Of a stretch of 64,000 nucleotides of DNA, positions 14,501 to 25,188 are shown in pieces. Location of the stretch: contig VWYX01000012.1 in the NCBI GenBank assembly GCA_013396525.1, positions 1,916,766 through 1,980,765 of the forward strand. The letters are read 5' to 3'. This DNA comes from Chaetorhynchus papuensis (Eukaryota > Chordata > Aves > Passeriformes > Rhipiduridae). Position 1 is the first letter of the stretch. Every line of letters begins with the position of its first letter. The notes beneath the pieces are model-generated. The model searched no databases. It saw nothing but the letters and a program-made list of their open reading frames with translations, and had not been told where the DNA came from. The position numbers were made by a program, and so were the translations under genes.

Positions 14501-16056
14501 GTCCTATTTGCACAGCTCCCAGGGTGATCAGGAGCCTCAGCATTTCAGAGGAACCCGGTGTAATGCAGTGCAGCTGGGCAGGCAATCACTCTGAGAACAG
14601 GTTGGATTTTAAAGCTCAGAGAGTTAATGCCTACAGACCAAGGTAAAGCCTGTTTATCCTCTCAGGTGACGAGGTAGATCAGACAGATTGTATATAGAGA
14701 GCTTTCCTGAGTCCTGCATTTAACTGGTTGGCAAAAATTGCCTTCTTGGAAAGACTCCTGGTAATTGTAAGATTTCTAAAACAAAGCAAAATGAAGTGAT
14801 TAGAAAACACTTCAGAGTAAGATGCTGATTGAAATTAAGTTCAGTCACACAAATCTCTCAGTAAGATAGTTGTGTGTGTTGAATTGTTATGTAATCAAAT
14901 ATATTTAAATTAGTGTTTTCTATTACAGCTGCCTTTTATTGGCAGAGTTGTGTCAGTATTACCAGCTTTTTTGTTTGGGTTTTTTAGTACCGAAATATTG
15001 ACATGCCTATGAACTACTAAAGAAATTCTGCTGTTTTCGGTGGGCATGTAAAGAATGAGCTTTATAAACTCACGTATTCCAAGAAATCCCTGTACTGCTT
15101 TAAGCACATGGAGAATGCTGTTTTATTTGATGGTCAGTATTGCACCCAGGATAAACTACACCACTGGAATCCTTGCACATCAGCCTTTGCTGGGAATGCT
15201 GTTGACTGAATCCAATTGCAGTTCAAGGATGCCTGTGGTTGGTATCGTTGGGAAAAGGGTCTGTACGGGATAAAATTGAACAGCTGAACGTTCAGATCTC
15301 TTTGATTTGGTTCCTAATGTTATTTGGGCACCCTCTTCTCCTGGGTTTCCCTGTTCTAAGATAGAAATGCTGACATTTGTCATGTACTTTGAGATTTAGA
15401 GCTAGAAAATGCTACCCAGGAGGAAGGTGTCATTCAAACACTGACAGACTTGATACATGGTTTTGGTCTTCACTGCAGAGTTGGACACTGATCATGGCAT
15501 TAGAGAAATAAAGTCGGAGCAAAAACATTTGTACCACCATTCTGCTTAGTATAATGTTGCATTAAGTTCAGCTGATTCCAAATTTACAATGTGTTTATTT
15601 CTAAAAGATTTTGACAAAATGAGATATTTATCTCCTTGCCTCTTTTTTTATCCACATCTAGGGCCAACTCCAATATCAAGAAAAGAAATGAAATAAAAAT
15701 ATTATATGCTGAAGCTTCCAATCAAATAATTTTTAAGATTTCAAAAAATTTACAACGAAGATTAGTTTAAATTTTAAAAATGACAAGTGTTTCCTCACTT
15801 GCTTTAAGAAAACTCTGAAAAGTTAAATATGCGAGTGAGGTAAGTCTTTTGAAAAAAACCAGTTATTTGGAGAAAGGATCCCTGCTTACCGCTGTCCTAA
15901 GTCACAAGGAGCTATTTTGTCCAGCACAGCATAGATTATATATGAAAGCCATAGCAAAGCAGTATGTATCCTCTTTCTGAGGGTTTACCCATTCTTTTTC
16001 CTTTCACCTGAAGATTTTCAGTTTCTGTTGATTCTTCACATTTAGTTTCTGCAAGC

Positions 16057-16072
16057 AAAAAAAAAAAAAAAA
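16057..16072 (+). repeat. Poly(A) tract
   Basis: A run of 16 A bases following 'ctgcaagc'. There is no polyadenylation signal or recognisable transposon end just upstream, so I read it as a simple homopolymer and not a retroposon tail. Confidence 0.7.
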
Positions 16073-17201
16073 CAAGTGAGATGTCACCACATTTTTTTAT
16101 AAAAGCTGTTAAGGAGCTTTTTACATAGTTTCATCTCTTGGAGAGTTTTGATTGAGCATCTTTGAACCCTTACTCTTGCAAATTAGGCCTCGAAAACTTG
16201 CTGGGATTTGGAGTCATTTGATGGAATTTTTCCACTGAATTGAAAATATCACTGCTGTTAGACTCTTGGTCCCAGAGAAAAAAACTTTTTCATGATCATC
16301 AAAATGAAGACTTCCTTGTAAACTTCCTTGAGGGAATAGTTTTGTTACCTTTTTGTTGTTTACTTTTTACCAGAATTAGACTCTATTCTACCTCTGGTCT
16401 CAGTAGCTAATGTATTAAAAATGTCTTTCGCTTAATTATTATAAAACACTATTCACTTCAAAATTGCAGTGTAACTTACATCCATTTTTTTCCCTAAGAA
16501 TTGTTAGAAGTCATCATAAGACTCTCAATTCCTCAATCAGTAATGTCCAATTCTGTACATTTTGTTTTCTTTCACAGTTCTTTTATTTTTAGCGGTACAG
16601 CCCTGAGGATTTTTGATTATAAGGTCTTCTGACTACAACTTATGAGCTTAATAGCCATCACGCTATATTTATGATCCTATATCACACTTCAGGGAAAGCT
16701 TCTGTGGCTTGATTGCTGGCTTTGTTTGCAGTAGTCAAAGCCCCAGAGATGTCAGCGTTTAGCTGTGCTCTGAAATTGCTGAAGTGTGTTGTTCCACCAG
16801 ACTGGGTGGCCTACACAGCAACTCTAATAACAAATGGTGCTGGGTTTTTTGTGGGGAAGTAACAGCACGGGCTTTGTGCTAAGGTTGCCTCCTGACTATT
16901 AGGCAGTAATTTCTGAAGAAAAGAGCCTGCTGTTCTCTCAGTTCTGAAGTGAAACATGAGTATAACCTGGAATGAACCCATGTCTTATGTTTTTATTCAT
17001 TGTTTGTTGACCCTGTGGTCAACCCTCTGTCACTATGATTAATCATTCAGACTCCAGTTGTCCAAATTCAAGCCTTTTCTGCAAGAGAAAATGGAGAGTG
17101 GAAGGAAATAAAACAAAGTATTAATGAAAGAAAATGGGTTAATCTTTGACATGATAATTTATACTTGGGCTAGCAAACCAACAGGAGTGCTCTTGTATGT
17201 G

Positions 17202-17263
17202 AGTGATTAATAGCTGCAATGGTTGTGTCTGTGACAAGTGATTAATAAAGTTTGTGATTAAAA
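17202..17263 (+). promoter_or_regulatory. Candidate cluster of homeodomain (PBX/HOX-like) motifs
   Basis: AGTGATTAATA occurs at 17202-17212 and again at 17237-17247, followed by GTGATTAAAA at 17254-17263. TGATTAAT fits the TGATNNAT pattern bound by PBX-HOX heterodimers, so this could be a small homotypic cluster. The motif is short and AT-rich, so chance is a real alternative in a sequence of this composition. Regulatory activity is inference only. Confidence 0.2.
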
Positions 17264-20200
17264 AAAGTACTTCCTTTTCTTTTCCTTAAGTGTGCAAATC
17301 TTGGAACTCCACTTCTGTCTGCACACTGGTTCAATTACAATGCAGACCTATTTGTAATTCAGATGTCATTCTCCGTTACTCATGTCTTCAAAAGTCTTCA
17401 AAATAGACTTCACTTGTTCTGTTAAGTAGTGAAGAACTGGGAAATTGAGCATGTCCCCAAAAGACTTTCTAGATTATGCGGAAAAAAATGTCTGAGATGC
17501 AGCAGTTGCTTCATGTAACCTATCAACATGGAATTTATTACATAAAAACCAGTATTCCATTACTGTACAAAGTAGTTACTAGGTGCAAATTGAAGTTCTT
17601 GAATTGAATCTGTTCTTCATAGTTAGAGCAATAACTTGCATTAAATCTCAAACCTATCCAGATACAGCTGTGGTTTTAATTTTTTTTTTTCCCAGAATTT
17701 AGATCATGCTATGAAGAGGTACATAATCTGAATGGAAATAACTCACAGAGCTGTGAACATGACAGCTTCAACCAAGTGCTGCTTATTAAATCCATACTTT
17801 CCCTTCTCTAAAAGTTAATAGTATTCAATGAAAATTTGCAAAAATTTGTTTACAACACCCCCTGCTAAATGATGTCTCTCAGAGCTCTTCTGCAAATGCA
17901 TCACATATCAGGCCCTAGACTCTTCAAATTGTCAGAGAATAATTAAATGGGTGTGTTGAGATGTAATTATATAGGAAGGTAAGAATGGCAGCAGCGATTC
18001 AGACTAAAGGTTCAGTTTGCTCTGTAGCCACTCTCCCAGCAGTGGGTGGATGGGAGCAGATGCCTGGGGAAACAAGTCTGAGGAGGAAATGGTGCTTTGT
18101 GTGTTATACTTCCCTGGTGTCTGGTAATCTGTAGCTTCCAGAGCTGGAATTTGAATTTACACCATCATGTTTGATAGCTATCAATATATCATGAAGTCAC
18201 ATAAGCACTTTTTTTAACCCACTTTTATTTTGTCCCCCATGACATTCCGTGGCAGTTCCCTTTACAATTTCAAATATGAATTGCATGTTTTACAATTTTA
18301 AACTTGCTGTGTGAGCATTTCTTTGCCGTTCTTCTAGTTCCTATTTCATGAGGAATGGTGAATAACCTTTTTTTATGTTCTGTTTACTGTGCATGATTTT
18401 GTAGACCTGTTTCATATTTCCCTTAGGTCATCTATTTCAAGATGAAAACTTTTAGTCACTTCATCTTTTCTCCCATGAAATCTGTGGCACAGATTCTAAA
18501 TATCTTATTTAAGATGGGGATCAGTATCTGAGATAGATCCATCATGGATTTACACTGCAGTGTAATGATGCTTTTAGGGTTCATTCCAAATTTGTTTCTA
18601 AATAATTCCAGACATTCTTTTTGGCTGTCCCTGAGCCCAGAACTGGCATTTTCAAAGCATCATCTACAATGACTGCAAATCACTTTCTTTAGAAGTAATA
18701 TCTAGTATACAAAATCTGAGAGGTTTGCCTTACTGTTTGTTTTTTTTTTAATGGTTTATACTTAATTAATAATTTTCAGCATTTTTGTCTCCTAGTATTT
18801 TACACAAATGTCAGTAAAATGGGGATTAATAATTTTATGCATCCTCACTTATGTGTAGCATACTTATTTTCCTTCTCTACAGATATATCCTGCTTATCAG
18901 GAAAAAGAAAATTTAATCTAAGGCTCCTCACAGTGCCCCCTTTGGCTTGTGTAATCTGCAATTTAGAGCTGCAGATTTACAGGCTTTACACTTTTCTAGA
19001 AGTCTAATAAGGTTGGACTGATGGATTGGCACAAAAACAATATTAAAGGCCCTTTTCTGGAAATACCACCTCAGCTTATCATGATTTGTTGCAGCGACTT
19101 GAAGTGAGATTTGTCTTTCATGCTCTTACAGATTAAAGTGCACAAAGAAAACAACACTTACTCTAATGTGACAAAGCAAGTGTTGTTGAAAAATTTGTAT
19201 GAAAGCTACCAAATTTTATTCCTTTACAGGCATGAATGTAATATGGGAGAAAAAAACATTGCCTCCCTGAATGATGGTAACGTAATTGCTAGTTTTAGGT
19301 AGAGGTTTTGGAACAATATTTGTTTGTTCATAAATATGTTTTGTTTGCCCTGAAACATTTCTTCAAATTGTTTTTGACCAGCAAAAATTACCCTTGGTAG
19401 GACAAGACACTTAGGCTGACGTGAAGACATAACATTTTTAAATTTTTTTTTAAATTTCAGAAGTGTGAAATTATTAAATTGAGAAACTGAACACTAGGAA
19501 GAGGAGGCTGGCATTGTTCTCAGTGTTCCCTGCTGGTTCAGGTCATTGTCTCTCTGGGGAAGTGAATAGCAGTCTATAATTGGAAACATCTATCAGAAAA
19601 AAGGGAAGGACACAAGTTTGAGTCAGTATTTCAGTACTTAGTTTTTAAACGAAATATGAGCTTCAGCAAAGGCATTTGAGAGAACCACATCCTATAACAT
19701 TTGAGAGTAGTGTGTGCTCAGTTGATATTTCATCAATAAATTTCTAATATTTGGCTGTAGTTTTTTTCTTCTTCAAACCAGTTTCTTTCCTAAAACATGA
19801 TTTCCAAAACACAGCCTCATGTACTTTGCAGAATGAAGTAGAAGTTTTTGATGCTTTGACCATTAAAATATTATTTGATATTTCTTGTTCAATGTCCTAC
19901 TAAGCTGGGGAGAAAAAGGTCAGTCCTCAGACAGACAATGCAGACTCCAGAGGGCCTTTGGCTTGTATGTTGAAAATTCCACAGACGTGATACAATCATG
20001 ACTCTAGATTCAGACTTCTCTTCTGCCAGGAGCAGCCTGGCTCATTATTTTTTCAGAAAGGTATCTCCAAACAAGCTGTGGGGTGATATTAAACCCTGTA
20101 TGGGTCTGGAAGTCAGTGGGCTCTTTAGGATGTGTAACCACTGACAGTGATTACTGGAGAAACAAAGAGAGAAGGGTCCCTTCGTTTCCCTGCAGTAGCA

Positions 20201-20299
20201 TTGTTTGATTTACGGCATTTCCTTAAAACAGAAAATTGCTGGGACTGTTTCTTTCTAAGTAAGTAAACATGTGTCAGTGTACTTGCAGAGACCGTAGTA

Positions 20300-20650
20300 T
20301 TTACATTTAGCTGTTGATATTTTAATTAACAATTTAAGCGTGTTGTTTGCCCTGCAAGTTCAATGGGAAAAACTCTACAAATAAACAGCAGCTCCCTCTT
20401 GGACAATCACTCTGTAAATTAGCTTACTTTGTCAATAAAGCGCATGCCTATCAGCCCCTTCACAGCAGCAGGGGGCAAGGATGTTCATTTACTTAAGCAG
20501 TAGGTTATACTATTAGTGTGTGTGATTGCTGTTAATTAGAATATGTGTAGATGTCTCAGTGCTGCACAGTTTATAATATAAAACCTTTAAGTGTTTAGGC
20601 TATTAATGAACTCAATAAACAGTTCTATTAGGAGACTTTTTTTTTGTTGT
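20300..20650. promoter_or_regulatory. Candidate conserved non-coding element with CTCF-like site
   Basis: This stretch is dense in short motifs of the kind seen in vertebrate developmental enhancers: TTAATTAA, GTCAATAAAG, GTTAATTAG, CTATTAATGAAC and CTCAATAAACAG. In the middle, 20465-20478 reads GCAGCAGGGGGCAA, matching about 12 of 14 positions of the CTCF core pattern as I recall it. There is no long open frame and no repeat signature. The reading as a conserved element is inference from motif density; cross-species conservation cannot be seen from one sequence. Confidence 0.3.
20465..20478 (+). promoter_or_regulatory. CTCF-like binding motif
   Basis: The bases GCAGCAGGGGGCAA fit the CTCF core (AG followed by a GGGGGC block) with mismatches only at the edges. 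It is the clearest match to that motif I noticed in the window. CTCF sites act as insulators and loop anchors in vertebrates. Occupancy cannot be judged from sequence. Confidence 0.4.
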
Positions 20651-21534
20651 TTTTATTACTTCCTCTCTGTTTTGCTGTTATTTATTATAATAATAATATG
20701 GTAGTCAAAATATAACCAAGGGTTAAATTGAAAGAGTAAAGCAGGGTTTTTACTTTGGGGAAGGGAGTGTATGTACCAATGTCTATCCCGTAGGTTTGAA
20801 ACAGGAATGCATATACAGTCCAGCTATGAATTCTAACTGATTTCCACCATTTCCATTTGATATTCGGTTCAGTGTTAAAATATGCTTTTCATATCCCTTT
20901 GACTTGAAATAATTTAAGCATTTGCTTAGTTTTCTAAATCCATCATAAATGTTCTCACACTTCCTTGTAAACAAGGTTACGTATATGGTGCGTTATATGT
21001 ATTTGAAAGATCAAGCTGTATGAATATGCATTTGTAATTTTAATTTTAAAACCAAATATCTATAGAAAATCTATGTCTATAAATATCTATAGAATTAACG
21101 TCTTGGCTCTGCTATGCTATTAGCTATATATAACCTCTCCCTGACATCAGCAGCAGGGTCAATGCAAACTCTTGTCACAGTGAACACGTCTTTCAAATGT
21201 ATAATCTAAAGGCAAGTTTCTCTTTATGTGGAAAAGATCAGTTGATGGGAAAGACTGTTCTACAAAGATAAATAATAGTTTTATATGAAAACTCATACGT
21301 TACCTGAAAGCAAAGTCAGCATCAGAAGTCTTACATCTTAATCCTGGTACCATAATGTCAGTTAGCATTTTGTCTGTCTAATGCCCACACAGAAGGAAAG
21401 CCAGGCAGTGCAATTGGTACCTGGACTGGCAAAACAGAGACGCTTTTCTGAGCTCCTGGTGGTTCAGAATGCCTAAACGAGCTTGGAGGTACCTGCCCAC
21501 ACACTTTGCCTGACTGTGACCTGAGGGGGAGTGG
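20651..21534. other. AT-rich non-coding stretch with a small direct repeat
   Basis: No gene or recognised repeat family. A 14-bp direct repeat, AAATATCTATAGAA, occurs at 21054-21067 and 21081-21094. About 21360-21534 lies next to the CR1 reverse-transcriptase fragment but does not clearly match CR1, so it may be flanking DNA or a diverged part of the element. Confidence 0.5.
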
Positions 21535-22030
21535 GACATTGCCAGCTTGCTGAGGCTGCACTCTATCCCCTTGCCTATGTCATTGATGAAGACATTAAAT
21601 AGCACTGGTCCCAACACAGACCCCTGAGGGACACCACTTGTGTCCCCACCTGGACATTGAGCCATTGACTAATGGCTCCAGCTGTGCCTTGGCCTTCCTC
21701 ACCCCATCCCTACACAACCCCATACACTCTCCAGGATACCTGCCCCGCTTCTGCTGCCTGTGAATTTGCTTCTTGCCCTTTAGTTTCTTGCCTTCCTTGC
21801 ATGTTTTCTTGTGCTGTATGGAAAGTATCATTAAAGACCTGCCAGCTCAGTTCTGCTCCTTCTCCCTGAAGGCAGTCTCCCAAGGCCTCCTCTTGACTTA
21901 ACTCATCCCAGAGCTGGAAGTTTGCTTCCTTAAAATTCAGAGTCCTGACTTAAATCCTTGCTCAGCCTGCGTCCCTCAGGATTGCAAACTCCACCAGTGT
22001 GGATCACTGCAGCCCTGGATGCCTTGAGTG
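21535..22030 (-). mobile_element. CR1 LINE internal fragment: RT piece fused to endonuclease-side piece
   Basis: On the minus strand, about 21665-21540 encodes SGVPQGSVLGPVLFNVFIND followed by a GIECSLSKL-like block. This is the reverse-transcriptase region just before the catalytic FADD box in CR1, and that box is lost here. From about 21672 to 22030 the antisense text matches the more upstream part of the CR1 ORF2 (endonuclease side; 'ggataCctgCCCCgcttctgctgcctgtg' and 'gatcactgcagccctgg' blocks). The segment that should lie between these parts is missing, so the copy carries an internal deletion. It has stops and indels and is non-functional. A sense-strand CR1 3' tail directly follows. 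Confidence 0.8.
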
Positions 22031-22102
22031 GACTTTAGTGGTCAGCTTGGCAGTAATGGCTGGATTCAAAGAACTTTTCCAGTCTATGAAATTCTATGAA
22101 AT
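22031..22102 (+). mobile_element. CR1 LINE 3' tail, sense strand
   Basis: The stretch 'gactttagtggtcagcttggcag...ggctggattcaa' followed by two 'TTCTATGAAA' units matches the terminal segment and 3' octamer-like repeats of avian CR1, read on the plus strand. It directly abuts an inverted CR1 body fragment at 21535-22030. This is either a 5'-inverted insertion or two separate insertions. The match is short and diverged. Confidence 0.6.
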
Positions 22103-23816
22103 GTCTCCTAGAAGATGCTTTTACTAGAGTCCTTTTGGAATTTTCAGCCAGTGCCAGGCCCAGCAGCAGATGTGTTTGTAGAGGAAGTTCTCCAGCCATC
22201 AGCAGATTTGATGAGCTTGTACTTTGGCTGAGCTGATACAAAAAATGCTGGGCAGGGCTTCAAAGCCATATTGTGGAATTTGCAAGATAAACAGGGCCTT
22301 GTTGAGCTCAGGAAAGACAGCTAAATTTAAGAAGATGGTGATCATTAAAGATTCCTACAGCTAGAGTTGAAAGTCCCTCCCTAAGACCTTGTCTTGAGAC
22401 ACAGTGCTCAGAAACTGAAAAACATGACCTGTGTGAGACAAAGAAAATAGATTAAATACTGTAAGCCATCAGAGCTCTGGAAGGACTCTTTTTTTTTTTT
22501 TTAAATCTATACTTATGGCCATTTTTCATTTCAGCAAAAACAAAACAATGTTTTTCAAGACCCGTAGTCTGAAAAATATTCATTCACCTTTTGATAGATA
22601 CTTTTCAGGCACTGAGTTAATTTAGTGACAAACTTCACATCAAGTTGAACTGAATTGTTGGTGAAATGCAGAATGGCAAAATTTAGGTAGTTTCTGAAAA
22701 CACTTTTCATTATACATATTTTGCCTTCTGACTTATTGAGTCAATATGATCTGCAATGTTTTTAGATTAGGCATTGTAGCTAGTCCAGCTATACCTGCAC
22801 ATGTCATTACAGCACTGATCATGATCTCTTAAGAAAAGATGGGTTTATACTTTCTAGGATGAGTGAAGAAATGATTTTTGCATGGATCAGTGCAGATCTC
22901 AATAACTGCCATAAGGTTTTTTCTGCTTTCTGCAGCAGATGCAGGGACTCTTCTGACAACATAAGAAAAAAACTAATTATTTGAAACTCTTCTAGCAAAG
23001 CTTCTAAGAACAAATTTCTTATTGCATTTTCTTTGTCAAAAAATCTGAACACATGGGAAATTATAGAGATTGCAGAAATTTGGCACAAAAGTCTACTGTA
23101 CCTGTTAGAACAAGTACAGATTGCTTGATTGCAACAGTGATATAGTATTTTGTGGGTTTCAGGGTATTATTGATAGTTAAAAATCATAGGAAAAACAACT
23201 TTGTGAATTTGCACAAGAAATTAATTCTGCTTGAAATTTGAGAGGAGAATGATATTCTGTTTAAACAGTAATTTTTTATATGGTTTCTCTGTTGGCATCC
23301 ATGCTCTATGAACAGTGGTTCCATGGAAACAGTGATGTACATGGAGAAACCACCAAAACAAAACAAAAAAAAAGGAGTGCCTGGGCTGTGAAATACCCCT
23401 CCCCTTGTACAGCATTATTAAATGGATGAGAAATGGTCCATTGTCTACTTAATTATTTTCAATACAGCAATGTAAATCTACTAGAAATGTTTGTACTAAA
23501 CACAAATTGCTTGAACTTTGACAGTGTACTAGCAGCTTATAATTTTACCTTTGAAAAACTGCCATCTATATGCAAATATAAGGAAATGCGGATGCTTGCT
23601 CCTATCCAGTTTTGTAACTCAGTTCATGCATTTTCCAAGGAAGTAAGCTAGAGATGAGAGAGCTTTGAAGACCAAATGAGATGTAGCCAAGTTTTCACTC
23701 ACTTCCTGGCAGAATAATTTCAAAACTACAGGAGATGTTTGATTTTATCAATCTTGAATATGTAAGAATGTTGAAGCAAATTCTCGTGGAATGGATGTAG
23801 GTGTATTCTTCAGCTG
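22103..23816. other. AT-rich non-coding stretch, no gene seen
   Basis: It contains a 14-base T run at 22489-22502. Open frames stay below 90 codons on both strands and their translations show no known domain. No repeat family is recognised. Confidence 0.6.
23812..23816 (+). repeat. 5-bp target site duplication (left copy)
   Basis: AGCTG lies immediately left of the LTR and is repeated exactly on its right side at 24332-24336. A flanking duplication of this kind is made by retroviral integrase, and it fixes the element boundaries. Confidence 0.85.
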
Positions 23817-24331
23817 TGTCCTGGGTTGCAGTGTATTCTGTTACCATCCTCATGAACTGTTGAAACCAGGTGGGGCAGTGTTTCTTCGCCTCCTCCCTCC
23901 GGACTGTCTTCTGTTAATGATCCCATCCACGTCTTGCCTCATTGCTCATCATCCCATTGTGAGATGCTCCACCCAGAGGGAGGAACCAAGCATTCCATCC
24001 TGGATATAATCTCAGATTCCGAACACCACACATACCCCTTTGCACTGGATTTCCAGAGGACAGGAGCTACACAGCCACCACTGGACCTTCCAAGGAAGAG
24101 CATATCCTTTCTACAGGATCCCCACTCCAACAGAACCACATCCACCACTTCAGGAGAACCGCAGCCACCATCTTATTGGACTGCTACTGCCAGGCTGACT
24201 AATAGGGTGTCAGGTTGTATCCTGACTCTGCCAGTTTAAACCAGTGTTTTCTGCCTTTATTTCTTTAATTTCCGTATTAAATTGTAATTCTGACTTGGTG
24301 CCTCCCACTGGTTTGTTTTCGAACTAGTTCA
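23817..24331 (+). mobile_element. Solo LTR of an endogenous retrovirus (probably ERVL-like)
   Basis: A 515-bp unit that begins TGTCCTGGGTTGCA and ends GAACTAGTTCA, giving the canonical TG...CA termini, and is flanked by a perfect 5-bp duplication (AGCTG). Internal features fit an LTR: a TATAAT box near 24005-24010, a purine/pyrimidine-patterned middle, and an ATTAAA polyadenylation signal at 24276-24281 close to the 3' end. I recall closely similar LTRs as common in songbird genomes. No gag, pol or env sequence adjoins it, so the provirus was probably lost by recombination between its two LTRs. A 5-bp duplication suggests a class III (ERVL-type) source, by inference. Open frames inside it are incidental. 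Confidence 0.88.
24276..24281 (+). promoter_or_regulatory. LTR polyadenylation signal (ATTAAA)
   Basis: ATTAAA sits about 50 bases before the 3' end of the LTR, a usual place for the signal that defines the R/U5 side. Confidence 0.55.
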
Positions 24332-24336
24332 AGCTG
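24332..24336 (+). repeat. 5-bp target site duplication (right copy)
   Basis: AGCTG directly after the LTR end, identical to 23812-23816. Confidence 0.85.
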
Positions 24337-25038
24337 AAATGCTTAGAATATGTTATCCTAATGCAGGATCTTTCTGACAACTGACCTCTTGCATAGTTAT
24401 TACATTTTCATGTTAAGATTTTCTATGTTCCTCTTTCTTAGTTTTTTCTTTTTGACTACCCATTTTTTGAGAAATGTGTTGTCCTGCTTTTGTTTCTTGC
24501 AAATCAGAGGAAATGTAGAGCTAGAACTGATGTAAAAGACTGGGAGAATAAGACTGAACTGAAGGTTGTTGGAGTTGACTCAGTTTTTATAGACCGGTAG
24601 ACAGATAGGGAGGTGGATGCAGGTGAATATTCTTGAAGAACTTCAAGGCCAAAATTTGTCTTTCATCAAACAGAAAGTTGAGTTATAGTCATGTAAAAAC
24701 TCATTCAGAAAGGGCAAAAGGGCATTCTGAATAATTACACAGGTGAAAACACAGAATCATTCTGTTTTCCCATGACTGAGAAACAGGAGCAACCTCATAG
24801 GTTCCAGGAACTTGTTTTCTGTTTTGAGCTCCTAAAGGAATCTAGTTTTTGATTTCATATCCAATAACCTGAGATACAGAAGCAAACTATGCTCTTGGAA
24901 GCTGATCAGACCCATACCAACTTCACTTACAATAACAACAAAAAAAGTTATTTTAGGATTCTGCTGTATCGCTCAGATCCTAATTCATACACACACTCCT
25001 ATGTGACTCTTAGCCATATTTATAATCTTATACTGCTT
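24337..25038. other. Non-coding stretch between LTR and CR1 tail
   Basis: AT-rich unique sequence with no recognised gene or repeat. The next element downstream is a CR1 3' tail. Confidence 0.55.
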
Positions 25039-25188
25039 GTGGCTGCCCCACCCCTGGAAGTGTTCAAAGCCAGGCTGGATGTGGCTCTGATCAACCTGGT
25101 CTAGTAGAAGGTGTCCCTGCCCATGGCAGGGGAGTTGGAATGAGATGATCTCTAAAGTCTCTCCCAAGCCATTCTGTGATTCTGTCAT
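25039..25188 (+). mobile_element. CR1 LINE 3' fragment
   Basis: The text 'ctggaagtgttcaaagccaggctggatg', the 'gaaggtgtccctgcccatggcag' block and a terminal ATTCTGTGATTCTG repeat are the hallmarks of the last ~150 bp of avian CR1, in sense orientation. It is severely 5'-truncated. A short open frame ending in a PPLEVFKARLDVAL-like sequence is the translation of this untranslated tail and not a host gene. Confidence 0.88.

Larger units (their letters stand above)
11593..20290. other. Unique AT-rich non-coding stretch, no gene seen
   Basis: No recognisable coding exon, repeat family or RNA gene. It includes homopolymer runs at 14269-14281 (T) and 16057-16072 (A). Neither has an upstream AATAAA or a recognisable retrogene, so they do not mark a processed insertion that I can identify. 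Open frames here are short and unconvincing. Repeated TGATTAAT motifs near 17.2 kb are listed separately. Confidence 0.6.

Noticed and set aside
21378..21665. 95-codon minus-strand frame as a possible gene
   Set aside because: Its start is CR1 reverse transcriptase (GVPQGSVLGP motif) that runs into unrelated sequence; it is a transposon relic.
23934..24239. 101-codon plus-strand frame as a gene
   Set aside because: It lies wholly inside the solo LTR, which does not encode protein.
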